Source: Clostridiales bacterium
GTDB taxonomy: Bacteria; Bacillota; Clostridia; Oscillospirales; Oscillospiraceae
DNA length: 39,928 bases
Reading direction: 5' to 3'
Assembly: GCA_004557075.1 (NCBI GenBank)
Contig: SFEX01000015.1
Location: 1-39,928, forward strand
A program made the position numbers and the translations under genes. Positions 1 to 7,517 of this stretch are shown one piece after another; within the stretch, counting starts at the first letter, position 1; every line of letters starts with the position of its first letter. The notes beneath the pieces were generated by a model that saw only the letters and a program-made list of their open reading frames with translations, did not search any database and was not told the DNA's origin.

Positions 1-185
1 TAGGAGAGCTCCTTGCTGTCCTTCAGGCCAGCCTTGCCGCAAACTTCTTCCATTGCCGCCACTGCGGACAGCTCGGAATTGATCTTGCTGCGGATGGTGG
101 TATCTGCTACCATCTTGCCGGTCTCGTCAAGTATAACTGCCTTTGTATAGGTCGAACCTACGTCGCAGCCGCCAAAGTATTTCAT
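1..185 (-). CDS. 2-hydroxyacyl-CoA dehydratase activator ATPase (N-terminal part, cut by window edge)
   Basis: Only the first 61 codons are present. The protein begins MKYFGGCDVGSTYTKAVILD, which is the phosphate-1 motif of the acetate kinase/Hsp70-actin fold as found in the HgdC/FldI/BadF-BcrA ATPase family. Members of this family are small homodimeric iron-sulfur ATPases that hydrolyse ATP to push one low-potential electron into a 2-hydroxyacyl-CoA dehydratase. The ATG at 183-185 has a GGAGG ribosome site just upstream. The gene follows the 595-aa dehydratase subunit in the same direction, so it probably activates one or both dehydratases in this window. The cluster-binding cysteines lie beyond the window and could not be checked. 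Confidence 0.88.
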   Translation of the reverse strand, partial: MKYFGGCDVGSTYTKAVILDETGKMVADTTIRSKINSELSAVAAMEEVCGKAGLKDSKELS

Positions 186-230
186 TTATATTTCCTCCAA
201 ATTGTTTAAATATTATACTGTGCGGAGCTC

Positions 231-263
231 GCTCCGATTTATGGTTTAAGCTTAAATCGGAGC
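231..263 (-). other. Intergenic hairpin between the 595-aa dehydratase subunit and its activator gene
   Basis: A perfect 11-bp inverted repeat (GCTCCGATTTA and its complement at 253-263) encloses an 11-nt loop. On the transcribed minus strand it is not followed by a U-run, so it is not a standard terminator. It could attenuate read-through or set an RNA-processing boundary that lowers activator expression relative to the dehydratase. That role is inference. Confidence 0.5.
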
Positions 264-315
264 ACAGCCCCTATTATATTTTTAGAAAATATGCTATGAA
301 TATTTCCAGCACGGA

Positions 316-2103
316 TTACATGCAGACCTCGTCCTCGAAGTCAAGGAGAGAGGGATCAACAGGCTCTGCGCCCATAACTGTGCGCATGTACTCGTTGACC
401 TTGTCGCGCATGGTGCGGCGGGAAACGGTTCTCGGGTCCATAAGGTCATGCTCGATCCAGATGAGATCGTAGCCGCGCTCACGGCCCTGGTCATCCAGAA
501 TACCCTGAACGGTAGCCATGTTCTTGCAGGCAACGTTCTGATACATAAGGATGAGCTTTGCGTTCCAATCCTCGCACTGCTTCCACAGCTCGGTAACGAC
601 GTTCTGGTAACCGCCGTTGGTGTGACGGCGCATAACCATACGCTCGTACAGACGGGCCAGGTCGCGGAGAGCTTCTTCCTTGTCCTCAGTCTCAAGAGGC
701 TTGGTGAAGTTCAGGGACTCCATCTCGACCAGGACGTTGATGCCCCAGCAGTTTGCAGCCCAGTTGGAGAAGTTTGCATAGTAGTGTGCAGGGCAGGACC
801 AGACGATTGCACGGTACTTCATCTTGCCGGGCCATGGTTCGTCGCGATCCTCATATGCTTCCTTCAGAAGCTTGCTGACCTTTTCCATGGTAGCAGGTAC
901 ACGAGGATCAAGGCCGCCGTCCATCTCGTAGTTCCACTTACGGAACAGCTCGTATGAAGGTCCGAGGAGCTGCGGATATGCAGTCTTGTTGATTTCCCAC
1001 TTCTCGAGCTCATATGCAGTCTCACGGTTGAAGCGCTTGATTGCGGTAAAGTATGCGTCCCAATTCCACTTTGCGCCGGTCTTATCCTCAACAAACTTTA
1101 TGCAGGCCTTGATATCCTCGGCTGCGCTCTGAAGTACAGACTCGTCATAGTAACGCACGGGGAAGCAGAGGTGGAATACAGGGATGTCGGGGAAGCGACG
1201 TGCAAAGTAAGAGGATGCCATGGTGGAGCCGTCGCAAGGCATGGAGCTGGAGATGAAGCCCTTGCCCATGTCAGGCAGAGCGTCGATGACCAGTGCGCCG
1301 CACTCGGACGAAGGAACGGGGCAGGTATCGGAGGGGAGGCCGAAGGACTCAACTGCATCGATGTAAGGAATGCAGGTGAGCTGGTCGATCTCGGATACCA
1401 GGAACATGGGGAGAAGCTGATGAGGAATCGCGCACAGATCAGGGAAGCCTGCGAAGAGCTGACCCATGGTCATCTCGTCGAAGGTGATCATCATGTTGTT
1501 CAGCTCGGTGCTGTTGCCGTTCTTGCGGTCAGCCTTGGACAGAAGAACGAGGTTCTCAGCAACATAGCGGAATATATCGTAGGTAAGAAGGTGCGCCATC
1601 TTCAGTGCGCGGCCGCGCAGACCCATGATGTTCTTATCCATGAATGCATGGCAGCAGAAGTAGGATACCATCCAGCGATAGTGCAGAACAGTGTTCAGTG
1701 CGGGAACGAGATCCTTGGAGAAGGTCATAAGGAGCATGCCCCACAGACGAGCCCACTCATAGAAGTCATATGCGGTGTCCTTAATACCACGCCACTCACG
1801 ACGTACGGTTGCCATTGCGCCCTTTGCATAGAGGCGGCCGAGATGCTTCTCGCCGTGGAGAATTGCATCGAGCTTACCCTGCTGGTCATGAGCCATGAAA
1901 GAATTGTACTCTTCCTTTACACGCTCTACGTCTCTCTTCAGAGTGGTCTTCCAGCCGTCAGCAAATGCCTGCCAATCGGTCTCTTTGAGCATCTCAAAGA
2001 AAATACCGCCGCAAACCTTGAGGTTTTCCCACTGCTTTTTCCAGTCGATATTGTCCTTTGCCTTGAAAAAGGCAGGATTCGGATACTTAGGAGTCTTAGC
2101 CAT
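316..2103 (-). CDS. 2-hydroxyacyl-CoA dehydratase large subunit (595 aa), downstream operon
   Basis: This is a member of the HgdA/FldB/BcrB-type subunits of 2-hydroxyacyl-CoA dehydratases and benzoyl-CoA reductases, which bind a [4Fe-4S] cluster near the acyl-CoA substrate. Cysteines shared with the 533-aa paralogue are in the contexts SFGLPSDTC, MPC, NCWGI and ACKNM. The C-terminal IEHDLMDPRTVSRRTMR resembles the end of this family. At 595 aa it is longer than HgdA (about 480 aa). The extra sequence is mainly N-terminal and contains a block (REWRGIKDT) conserved in the paralogue. The start overlaps the stop of the 398-aa subunit gene (TAATG), so the two are translationally coupled. The substrate cannot be told from sequence. 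Confidence 0.85.
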   Translation of the reverse strand: MAKTPKYPNPAFFKAKDNIDWKKQWENLKVCGGIFFEMLKETDWQAFADGWKTTLKRDVERVKEEYNSFMAHDQQGKLDAILHGEKHLGRLYAKGAMATVRREWRGIKDTAYDFYEWARLWGMLLMTFSKDLVPALNTVLHYRWMVSYFCCHAFMDKNIMGLRGRALKMAHLLTYDIFRYVAENLVLLSKADRKNGNSTELNNMMITFDEMTMGQLFAGFPDLCAIPHQLLPMFLVSEIDQLTCIPYIDAVESFGLPSDTCPVPSSECGALVIDALPDMGKGFISSSMPCDGSTMASSYFARRFPDIPVFHLCFPVRYYDESVLQSAAEDIKACIKFVEDKTGAKWNWDAYFTAIKRFNRETAYELEKWEINKTAYPQLLGPSYELFRKWNYEMDGGLDPRVPATMEKVSKLLKEAYEDRDEPWPGKMKYRAIVWSCPAHYYANFSNWAANCWGINVLVEMESLNFTKPLETEDKEEALRDLARLYERMVMRRHTNGGYQNVVTELWKQCEDWNAKLILMYQNVACKNMATVQGILDDQGRERGYDLIWIEHDLMDPRTVSRRTMRDKVNEYMRTVMGAEPVDPSLLDFEDEVCM

Positions 2104-3299
2104 TACTTATTACCCTCCTCTTTATGAATGCGCTTGATTTCCAGAGATTCAACGAAGGCCTGGAAACGGGTACGAAGCTGACCGGAGTTACCGTTGTTGT
2201 ACAGTCTGTCGATGGACAGTACGGGCCAGCCGTATTCCTCTGCCATAACGTGGCTGACGAGCGCACGCTCGAAGCCCCAGTAGTCGCAGTACTTCATCTG
2301 CTCGTATACGATACCGTCGGCCTTGTATTCCTTTGCGAGGCGGTCAGCGGTCTCACGACGCTGCATGACCTTCTCGTCTGCTATGTAACGTGCACACTCG
2401 GAGTGATCCATAATGTGCTTGCAGATCTGACGGAGTGCGGGCTCGTCGTCGTTGAGCTCAATGATCTCGCGGCCCGGAGTGGAGCCGAAGCAGTAACGGT
2501 CGGAGCATACAAATGCGCCGGTGCCCTCGATGAGCTTGGTCAGGTTGGGATCGTCGATCTCAGAGCCGACGATTGCAACTCTTGCACGGAACCAGGGCTT
2601 TGGATCGGGCTTGCGGCTCTTGAGCTCCTTGAGAGTTTCCTTCAGGTACGGGAGGATGAGTCTCTTGGGGCAAACAAAGCTTACGAGGGTGATGACATGG
2701 AACTCGTAGCCGGTGATAACGGGGTTATCAGCCTTGCGCATATCGCCGATCTCGGTGATGATCTTGCAGACCTCGTTGTGCTCCTTGACTGCCTTGCGGA
2801 TAGCCTTATCGGAAACATCAACGCCAAAGGTCTCCTTGAGGTTATCAAGGATATGGAGCTGCATCTGGGTCTCATACGCATCAATAGTGTAATCGACTAC
2901 TTTGTAGGGGATATCCATATGGGTGACAAAGAACTTTTCCTTGTCGTTGACCTTGAGGATATCGAAGTGCTCCATTGCACGGTTCATCATGGAGCATGCG
3001 TCAACGCCGATCATGGCGTCGAGGAACTGGTAGCCTCCCTCAATAGCGCGTTCCAGCAGTGCACGTGCAAACTCACAGGTGTAGTTTGACATGTAGTAGG
3101 TAGCGATATCGATGGAGCCTGTCTTCGGTGCGCGCAGACGCACGGAGAAACAGTTGCCTAAGTTGAGAAGAACCTCAGGAACATGGTAGCAGGTATAGCC
3201 GAGGCAGATATCTCCCTCAGCCTGAGCCTGTTTTACCAGCTCATTGTCGGCATTCTCGAGAAGGCTTTCGAAGTAGATCAGATGCTTAAGATCTTTCAA
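2103..3299 (-). CDS. 2-hydroxyacyl-CoA dehydratase small subunit (398 aa), downstream operon
   Basis: HgdB/FldC/BcrC-type subunit of the two-subunit dehydratase; length is normal for the family. Visible family cysteines include LGYTCYHVPE near residue 35, YTCEFAR, DACSMM, RYCFGS and KYCDYW. Together these can supply the three cysteine ligands of a [4Fe-4S] cluster. The sequence opens MKDLKHLIYFESLLENADNE, nearly the same as the paralogue encoded up to 7292. Translation starts at a TTG (3297-3299) preceded by AGAGGTG. The gene sits between the CooC-like ATPase gene and the large subunit gene and almost certainly forms a heterodimer with the latter. Confidence 0.87.
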   Translation of the reverse strand: MKDLKHLIYFESLLENADNELVKQAQAEGDICLGYTCYHVPEVLLNLGNCFSVRLRAPKTGSIDIATYYMSNYTCEFARALLERAIEGGYQFLDAMIGVDACSMMNRAMEHFDILKVNDKEKFFVTHMDIPYKVVDYTIDAYETQMQLHILDNLKETFGVDVSDKAIRKAVKEHNEVCKIITEIGDMRKADNPVITGYEFHVITLVSFVCPKRLILPYLKETLKELKSRKPDPKPWFRARVAIVGSEIDDPNLTKLIEGTGAFVCSDRYCFGSTPGREIIELNDDEPALRQICKHIMDHSECARYIADEKVMQRRETADRLAKEYKADGIVYEQMKYCDYWGFERALVSHVMAEEYGWPVLSIDRLYNNGNSGQLRTRFQAFVESLEIKRIHKEEGNK

Positions 3300-3315
3300 A
3301 TGTTACACCTCTTCT

Positions 3316-4080
3316 TCAAAGAATTTCTATTTTTTGGAGTGCTTCCTTTACTCCGTTGAGCATAAGAGAATCCTCGGGCAGATTGAGCACGCTCTTGCCT
3401 TTAATATCATTTGCAGCAAAAGCATTGTCCGCAGGAATGAATGCCACGATGTCAACACCGGGCACTGTGATGAGCTCCGCGAGCTCGGGGTTTGTCATGC
3501 GGTTGACGATAGCGCCGATCTTATCATAGACGATAAGGTCGTCCGCAACGCCCTTGATGGTGGATATTACCTGGCAGCCCTTCTTGCTCTGGTCAGTGAC
3601 AAGAAGCAGATGGGTGACCTTATCCATAACACGGCGCTGAATCTGCTCTATACCGGCTTCACCGTCAATAACAACATAGTCGAAGCTGTTCGCCAGAATG
3701 CCTATTACTTCCTTCAGGTAGGAATTTACCTTGCAATAGCAGCCTGAGCTTTCGGGTCTGCCGATTCCGAGGAAGGCAAAACCAGGCATCTCGACCAGTG
3801 CATCAAAAATCTTAAAGCGCGCTTCGCTGAGCAGCTCCAGAGCTTCTCTTGTCTCGCCGTTTTCGACGCTGTCAACAATGCTCATGCGTATATCGTCAAG
3901 CGTGAGCTTAACATCAACGCCTAAAGCAACTGACAGGCCGACAGCAGGGTCAGCATCAATCGCCAGAATCTTCTTGTCCGGATATCTCTCCACAAGGAGT
4001 CTTACTATTGATGCGGAGATCGACGTCTTGCCGACACCGCCCTTACCGGCGACTGCAATTATTTTCGCTTTACTTTCCAA
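3316..4080 (-). CDS. CooC-like MinD-family ATPase with CxC motif (254 aa)
   Basis: SIMIBI-class P-loop ATPase with the deviant Walker A motif GKGGVGKTS at residues 12-20 and IDADPAVGLSVALGV at 41-55, as in CooC and related MinD/Mrp proteins. It carries C114-Y-C116 in SSGCYCKVNS. In CooC the equivalent CxC pair binds nickel or zinc at the dimer interface during maturation of carbon monoxide dehydrogenase. No CODH gene is visible here; instead the gene leads a 2-hydroxyacyl-CoA dehydratase operon. A role in cluster assembly or metal handling for the dehydratase is therefore inferred. The start is a TTG at 4078-4080 with AGGGGG 8 nt upstream. The next gene is 16 nt away. Confidence 0.8.
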   Translation of the reverse strand: MESKAKIIAVAGKGGVGKTSISASIVRLLVERYPDKKILAIDADPAVGLSVALGVDVKLTLDDIRMSIVDSVENGETREALELLSEARFKIFDALVEMPGFAFLGIGRPESSGCYCKVNSYLKEVIGILANSFDYVVIDGEAGIEQIQRRVMDKVTHLLLVTDQSKKGCQVISTIKGVADDLIVYDKIGAIVNRMTNPELAELITVPGVDIVAFIPADNAFAANDIKGKSVLNLPEDSLMLNGVKEALQKIEIL

Positions 4081-4218
4081 ATAATTCGTCCCCCTTTACT
4101 ATGCGTACATACCTTCCGCATTTTGATAACAGTTTAACACAACTTCCTTGGATTTGCAAGTGATTGTGCTTGTAATTATTATAAAAATACAGGTAAAATT
4201 CTGGGGAAAACAATGTCG

Positions 4219-4248
4219 ATTATACAGTTTTTGATTACTGTATAGTCA
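4219..4248 (-). promoter_or_regulatory. Putative promoter and operator dyad of the CooC-like/dehydratase operon
   Basis: On the minus strand TATAAT lies at 4219-4224, with a weak -35 (TGACTA, about 4243-4248). An 8-bp perfect inverted repeat (TATACAGT at 4221-4228 and ACTGTATA at 4237-4244) overlaps the -10 and spacer, as expected for a repressor site. The rest of 4081-4262 contains no gene that I can see. Confidence 0.4.
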
Positions 4249-4261
4249 GTTTCTTTACGCC

Positions 4262-4298
4262 AGAAAGGTAATCCCATTAGTTGGAATTACCTTTCTGC
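4262..4298 (-). terminator. Terminator-like hairpin after the upstream dehydratase operon
   Basis: CAGAAAGGTAATCC pairs with GGAATTACCTTTCTG around a short loop, giving about 14 pairs with one bulge. It lies just past the stop of the 57-aa gene on the minus strand. The downstream U-run is weak. Confidence 0.6.
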
Positions 4299-4311
4299 TT
4301 AGTTTCGCTTA

Positions 4312-4485
4312 TCAGACAATTCTGCGGTCACGGACCTGATTGTCGTAGTGCTTATTGAGCAACGGACGAATGACGTAGTATATGAGCTTGTTCTCGCCGT
4401 TGGTGATGTAGAGGGTAAAGGTGCCTACGAACGCAATAAGCGCAGTCAGTGCTACCTTGCCGCCGATCTTAGCAACAGTTTTCAT
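4312..4485 (-). CDS. 57-aa single-helix membrane protein in the dehydratase operon
   Basis: The ORF starts MKTVAKIGGKVALTALIAFV and ends QVRDRRIV. Residues about 9-27 form one hydrophobic segment (VALTALIAFVGTFTLYI), followed by a basic, tyrosine-rich tail. The ribosome site AGGAGG stands a few bases before the ATG and sits at the stop codon of the 533-aa dehydratase subunit gene, 15 nt upstream, so translation is probably coupled. A terminator-like hairpin follows directly, making this the last gene of the operon. I do not recognise a family. It may anchor the dehydratase or an electron donor to the membrane, but that is inference only. Confidence 0.7.
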   Translation of the reverse strand: MKTVAKIGGKVALTALIAFVGTFTLYITNGENKLIYYVIRPLLNKHYDNQVRDRRIV

Positions 4486-4500
4486 TATATTATCCTCCTA

Positions 4501-6102
4501 TCAATATGCGTCGCTGTCGTCAAACTCAACGATCGTGGGATCAAGAGGCTCCTCGCCCAGAACGACGGACATATAGCCGTTTATGCAGTTACGCATGGCC
4601 TGACGGGAAACAGTACGGCTGTCCTGAAGGTCGTGCTCAACGAAGATGAAGTGGAAACCGAGGTCTCTGGCCTGCTCTTCCATGACAGCATGTACGCCGA
4701 GCGTGCCCTTGCAGGCGATGTTGTCGTTATACAGAACCATGTCGCAGTTGAAGTTCTTTGCCCACTCCCAGACGGCGTTGAAGTTGTCCCAGCCGCCGAC
4801 GGCGTGGTGACGCATAACAGCCTTCTCGGTGAACTTTGCAAGATCCTCAATCGCCAGCTCGGGATCGCTGGTGTTTATCATGTTATGACCCATGGTGGAG
4901 TCCATGTTCAGAACGATATTGATGCCCCAGCAGTTCTGAGTCCAGGTCGGGAAATCAGTGTAGTAAACAGCGGAGGGTCCCCACAGGAACGCGCGGTGGC
5001 GGGTCTTTCCGGGGAACGGTATGTACTTCTCGGAATAGGACTTGCGCATGATCTTGATGACCTTGCGGTCGACCTTGTTGAAGTACTTCTCCTGGCCGTT
5101 TGCAGCCGCCCACTGGTACAGGCGGTACAGGGTCTCGGCAATACCTACGAGGGAGCTGTACGGGGTCTTCATGATATCCCACTTCTCAAGCTCGATCCTG
5201 TTCTGCTCGTTCATGAGAGCAGCGTGCTTGAAGAGGTTATCCCAATCGTACTTGACTCCGTATTCCTTCTCGATGAAGGCGATGCAGTCCTTAAGAACCT
5301 GGGTGGAGAACTTGTTGCCGCCCGGCTCGTTGTGCATCATGGCCAGAGTCGCGGGGAAGTCAGGCATACCGATGCGGCGGCGCTGGAACATGGAAGTTGC
5401 CTCAGATGCGTTGCAGGGCATGTTGGTGGAGACCATCGCCTTACCGATGAGGGGGAATGCGTCGTCCATGGCAACGCCGGTCTCAGCCGCGCAGCGGGAG
5501 CAGACGTCAGCGGGCAGACCGAAGGACTCGGCAACGTCGATATAGTAGGGGTTATTATGCTGGTCGATATCGCAGACGATGAACTCAGGCAGAAGCTGCA
5601 GAGGAATTGCAACGAGCTCTTTGAAGCCGGTCATGAACAGAGGAGGCAGAACCTCATCCATCGGAACCATGACATCGGTCAGGGGGCCGCCGCCGAGACG
5701 TCTGTCGTTCGAGAGGATCAGAGCGATCTTGCGGGTCAGGCTGTGAACGATAGCGTGCATGTTCAGGTGAGCTATCTTCAGCTCGTAGCCGCGGTAGCCC
5801 TCAAACAGGCGGTCAATGAACATGAAGGTGCCGAGGTAGGAGCCCATCCAGCGGTACTCCCAGAAGCCCTTGAGGCAGGGGATCGGAGCGGAGGCGACCA
5901 TGCGAGCCATGGATGCAAGGTTTTTCAGCCATGCAACATAGTCTACCATAGTGTCTCTGACACCGCGCCACTCACGGTACTTGGCAACGCCTGTCTTGTC
6001 GTAATAACGCGTTCTCTGACCGCCCTTGCCGTTCTCTGCCATCCATATAGGATCAAAGCGCTGAAGCTTTTTATCAATTGCCGCTATAGCTTTATCAAAC
6101 AT
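4501..6102 (-). CDS. 2-hydroxyacyl-CoA dehydratase large subunit (533 aa), upstream operon
   Basis: Paralogue of the 595-aa subunit. Shared features are the N-terminal block REWRGVRDT, SFGLPADVC, MPCNAS, NCWGINIVL, ACKGT and the C-terminal VEHDLQDSRTVSRQAMR. As with HgdA-type subunits it should bind a [4Fe-4S] cluster and contribute to the acyl-CoA site. It lies 2 nt after the 397-aa small subunit stop, and a strong GGGAGGT inside the preceding gene precedes its ATG. It is shorter than its paralogue at the N terminus but still longer than classical family members. Divergence between the two paralogues suggests different substrates rather than a recent duplication. Confidence 0.85.
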   Translation of the reverse strand: MFDKAIAAIDKKLQRFDPIWMAENGKGGQRTRYYDKTGVAKYREWRGVRDTMVDYVAWLKNLASMARMVASAPIPCLKGFWEYRWMGSYLGTFMFIDRLFEGYRGYELKIAHLNMHAIVHSLTRKIALILSNDRRLGGGPLTDVMVPMDEVLPPLFMTGFKELVAIPLQLLPEFIVCDIDQHNNPYYIDVAESFGLPADVCSRCAAETGVAMDDAFPLIGKAMVSTNMPCNASEATSMFQRRRIGMPDFPATLAMMHNEPGGNKFSTQVLKDCIAFIEKEYGVKYDWDNLFKHAALMNEQNRIELEKWDIMKTPYSSLVGIAETLYRLYQWAAANGQEKYFNKVDRKVIKIMRKSYSEKYIPFPGKTRHRAFLWGPSAVYYTDFPTWTQNCWGINIVLNMDSTMGHNMINTSDPELAIEDLAKFTEKAVMRHHAVGGWDNFNAVWEWAKNFNCDMVLYNDNIACKGTLGVHAVMEEQARDLGFHFIFVEHDLQDSRTVSRQAMRNCINGYMSVVLGEEPLDPTIVEFDDSDAY

Positions 6103-6104
6103 TA

Positions 6105-7292
6105 TTAGTTACCTCCCTGAATGGACTTGATTTCCAGAGACTCGATGAATGCCTGGAAACGGGTGCGGAGCTGACCCATTGCGCCGAGAGCGTATTCCTT
6201 CTCGATGGTGCAGCAGGGGATATGATACTCGTTGGTGAAAATATGGTTTGCAAGAACCTTTTCATAGCTCCAGAACTCGCAGAACTTCATATTCTCAACG
6301 ATGATGCCGTCGGCCTTGTAATCTTCAACAAGCTGCTTTACCACTTCGTGACGCTGGTCGATCTTCATGCCGTCCATGAAGCGTGCGCACTGGTTCCAGT
6401 GCAGGTAGTGGCGGCAGATAGCGTCGAATGCGCTCTCGCCGTCGAGGATCTCGATCTCCTCGCGGCCGGGGATGGAGCCGAAGCAGTAACGGTCGGCAAC
6501 AACCATTGCGCCGCACATCTCGATGAGCTTTGTAAACTCCGGATCGTCGACCTCTGAGCCCATAAGCACTACGCGGGAGCGGAACGGGAACTTCTCCTCG
6601 GGCTTGCGGGTCCTGAGCTCTTCCAGAGTCTCCTGCAGGTACGGGAGAATGAGCCTCTGCGGGCATACCTGAGTTACAAGGTTAATGACGTGGAACTCAT
6701 AGCCGGTGATGGGAGGATTGTCCAGCTTGCGCATATTGCCGATCTCGGTGATGATGCGGCTGATCTCGTTATGCAGCTCGATAGCCTTGCGCATTGCCGC
6801 ATCGGAGGTGTCGATGCCCAGACGGTCTCTCATCGGGCCAACGACCTTGAGCTCAAGCTCTGCCTTGTAGTAATCAAGGTTTGTCTGGTCGCCCTTCATC
6901 GGGGGATCGATCTGCGTTACGAAGAAGCCATCGTGCTTAACGGGATTGATCACGAAGAAGTGCTCCTCCAGACGCTCGATGGTAGCGCAGCTCTCAGCGC
7001 CGAACAGGCAGCTCAGATAGTTGTAGCCGCCCTCGATCGCGCGCTCAAGAATGGAGCGGGCATAGGGACAGGTTCTGTTGGTCATGTAGTAGTTTGCTAT
7101 GTCGGTGGATGTGCAGTTAGGTGCACGGAGTCTTGAAGAGAAGCAGCCTTCAAGATTCAGGAGAACTTCGGGTATGTAATAGCAGTTGTATCCAAGTGCC
7201 TTATCCCCGTTCTCCACTGCCTTAGTGACGAGCTCATTCTGCGCGTCCTGAAGCAGGTTTTCAAAGTAGATAAGATGTTTTAGGTCTTTCAT
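6105..7292 (-). CDS. 2-hydroxyacyl-CoA dehydratase small subunit (395 aa), upstream operon
   Basis: HgdB/FldC/BcrC-type subunit. Family cysteines are visible in LGYNCYYIPE, RTCPYAR, ESCATIE, RYCFGS and KFCEFW, in the same order as in the downstream-operon paralogue. I chose the ATG at 7290-7292 because GGAAGG lies 8 nt upstream and the paralogue also begins MKDLKHLIYFE; an in-frame TTG two codons earlier (7298) is possible. It is the first gene of its operon, about 90 nt after a good vegetative promoter, and is followed at 2 nt by the 533-aa subunit. Confidence 0.87.
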   Translation of the reverse strand: MKDLKHLIYFENLLQDAQNELVTKAVENGDKALGYNCYYIPEVLLNLEGCFSSRLRAPNCTSTDIANYYMTNRTCPYARSILERAIEGGYNYLSCLFGAESCATIERLEEHFFVINPVKHDGFFVTQIDPPMKGDQTNLDYYKAELELKVVGPMRDRLGIDTSDAAMRKAIELHNEISRIITEIGNMRKLDNPPITGYEFHVINLVTQVCPQRLILPYLQETLEELRTRKPEEKFPFRSRVVLMGSEVDDPEFTKLIEMCGAMVVADRYCFGSIPGREEIEILDGESAFDAICRHYLHWNQCARFMDGMKIDQRHEVVKQLVEDYKADGIIVENMKFCEFWSYEKVLANHIFTNEYHIPCCTIEKEYALGAMGQLRTRFQAFIESLEIKSIQGGN

Positions 7293-7384
7293 TTGCAACC
7301 CCTTCCGCTTATTTAAAAATTTTTGCTCACTGATTATTTTGGGAGCTGTTTTAAAAAAGCCATACTACCCCCATAATTGTTTTG

Positions 7385-7414
7385 ATTATACTATATTCAG
7401 TATATAACTGTCAA
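7385..7414 (-). promoter_or_regulatory. Vegetative promoter of the upstream dehydratase operon
   Basis: On the minus strand TTGACA (7409-7414) is separated by 18 nt from TATAAT (7385-7390). An inverted repeat TATACT-n6-AGTATA (7387-7404) overlaps the -10 and spacer and may be an operator. Confidence 0.7.
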
Positions 7415-7517
7415 GTTTATGTCAATGCATTTTTACTGTTTTTTACTGGAACGTTCTGCGCTTTTCAAACATATTTCCGAAAAAATGTATAGATACTACA
7501 ATGTATACGCCCCAAAA

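Noticed and set aside
1171..3089. Plus-strand ORFs opposite the downstream dehydratase genes
   Set aside because: They mirror well-conserved minus-strand genes and lack ribosome sites or motifs.
4348..6108. Plus-strand ORF of 586 codons
   Set aside because: It is fully antisense to the 533-aa dehydratase subunit, has no family resemblance, and arises from the codon bias of a GC-rich gene.
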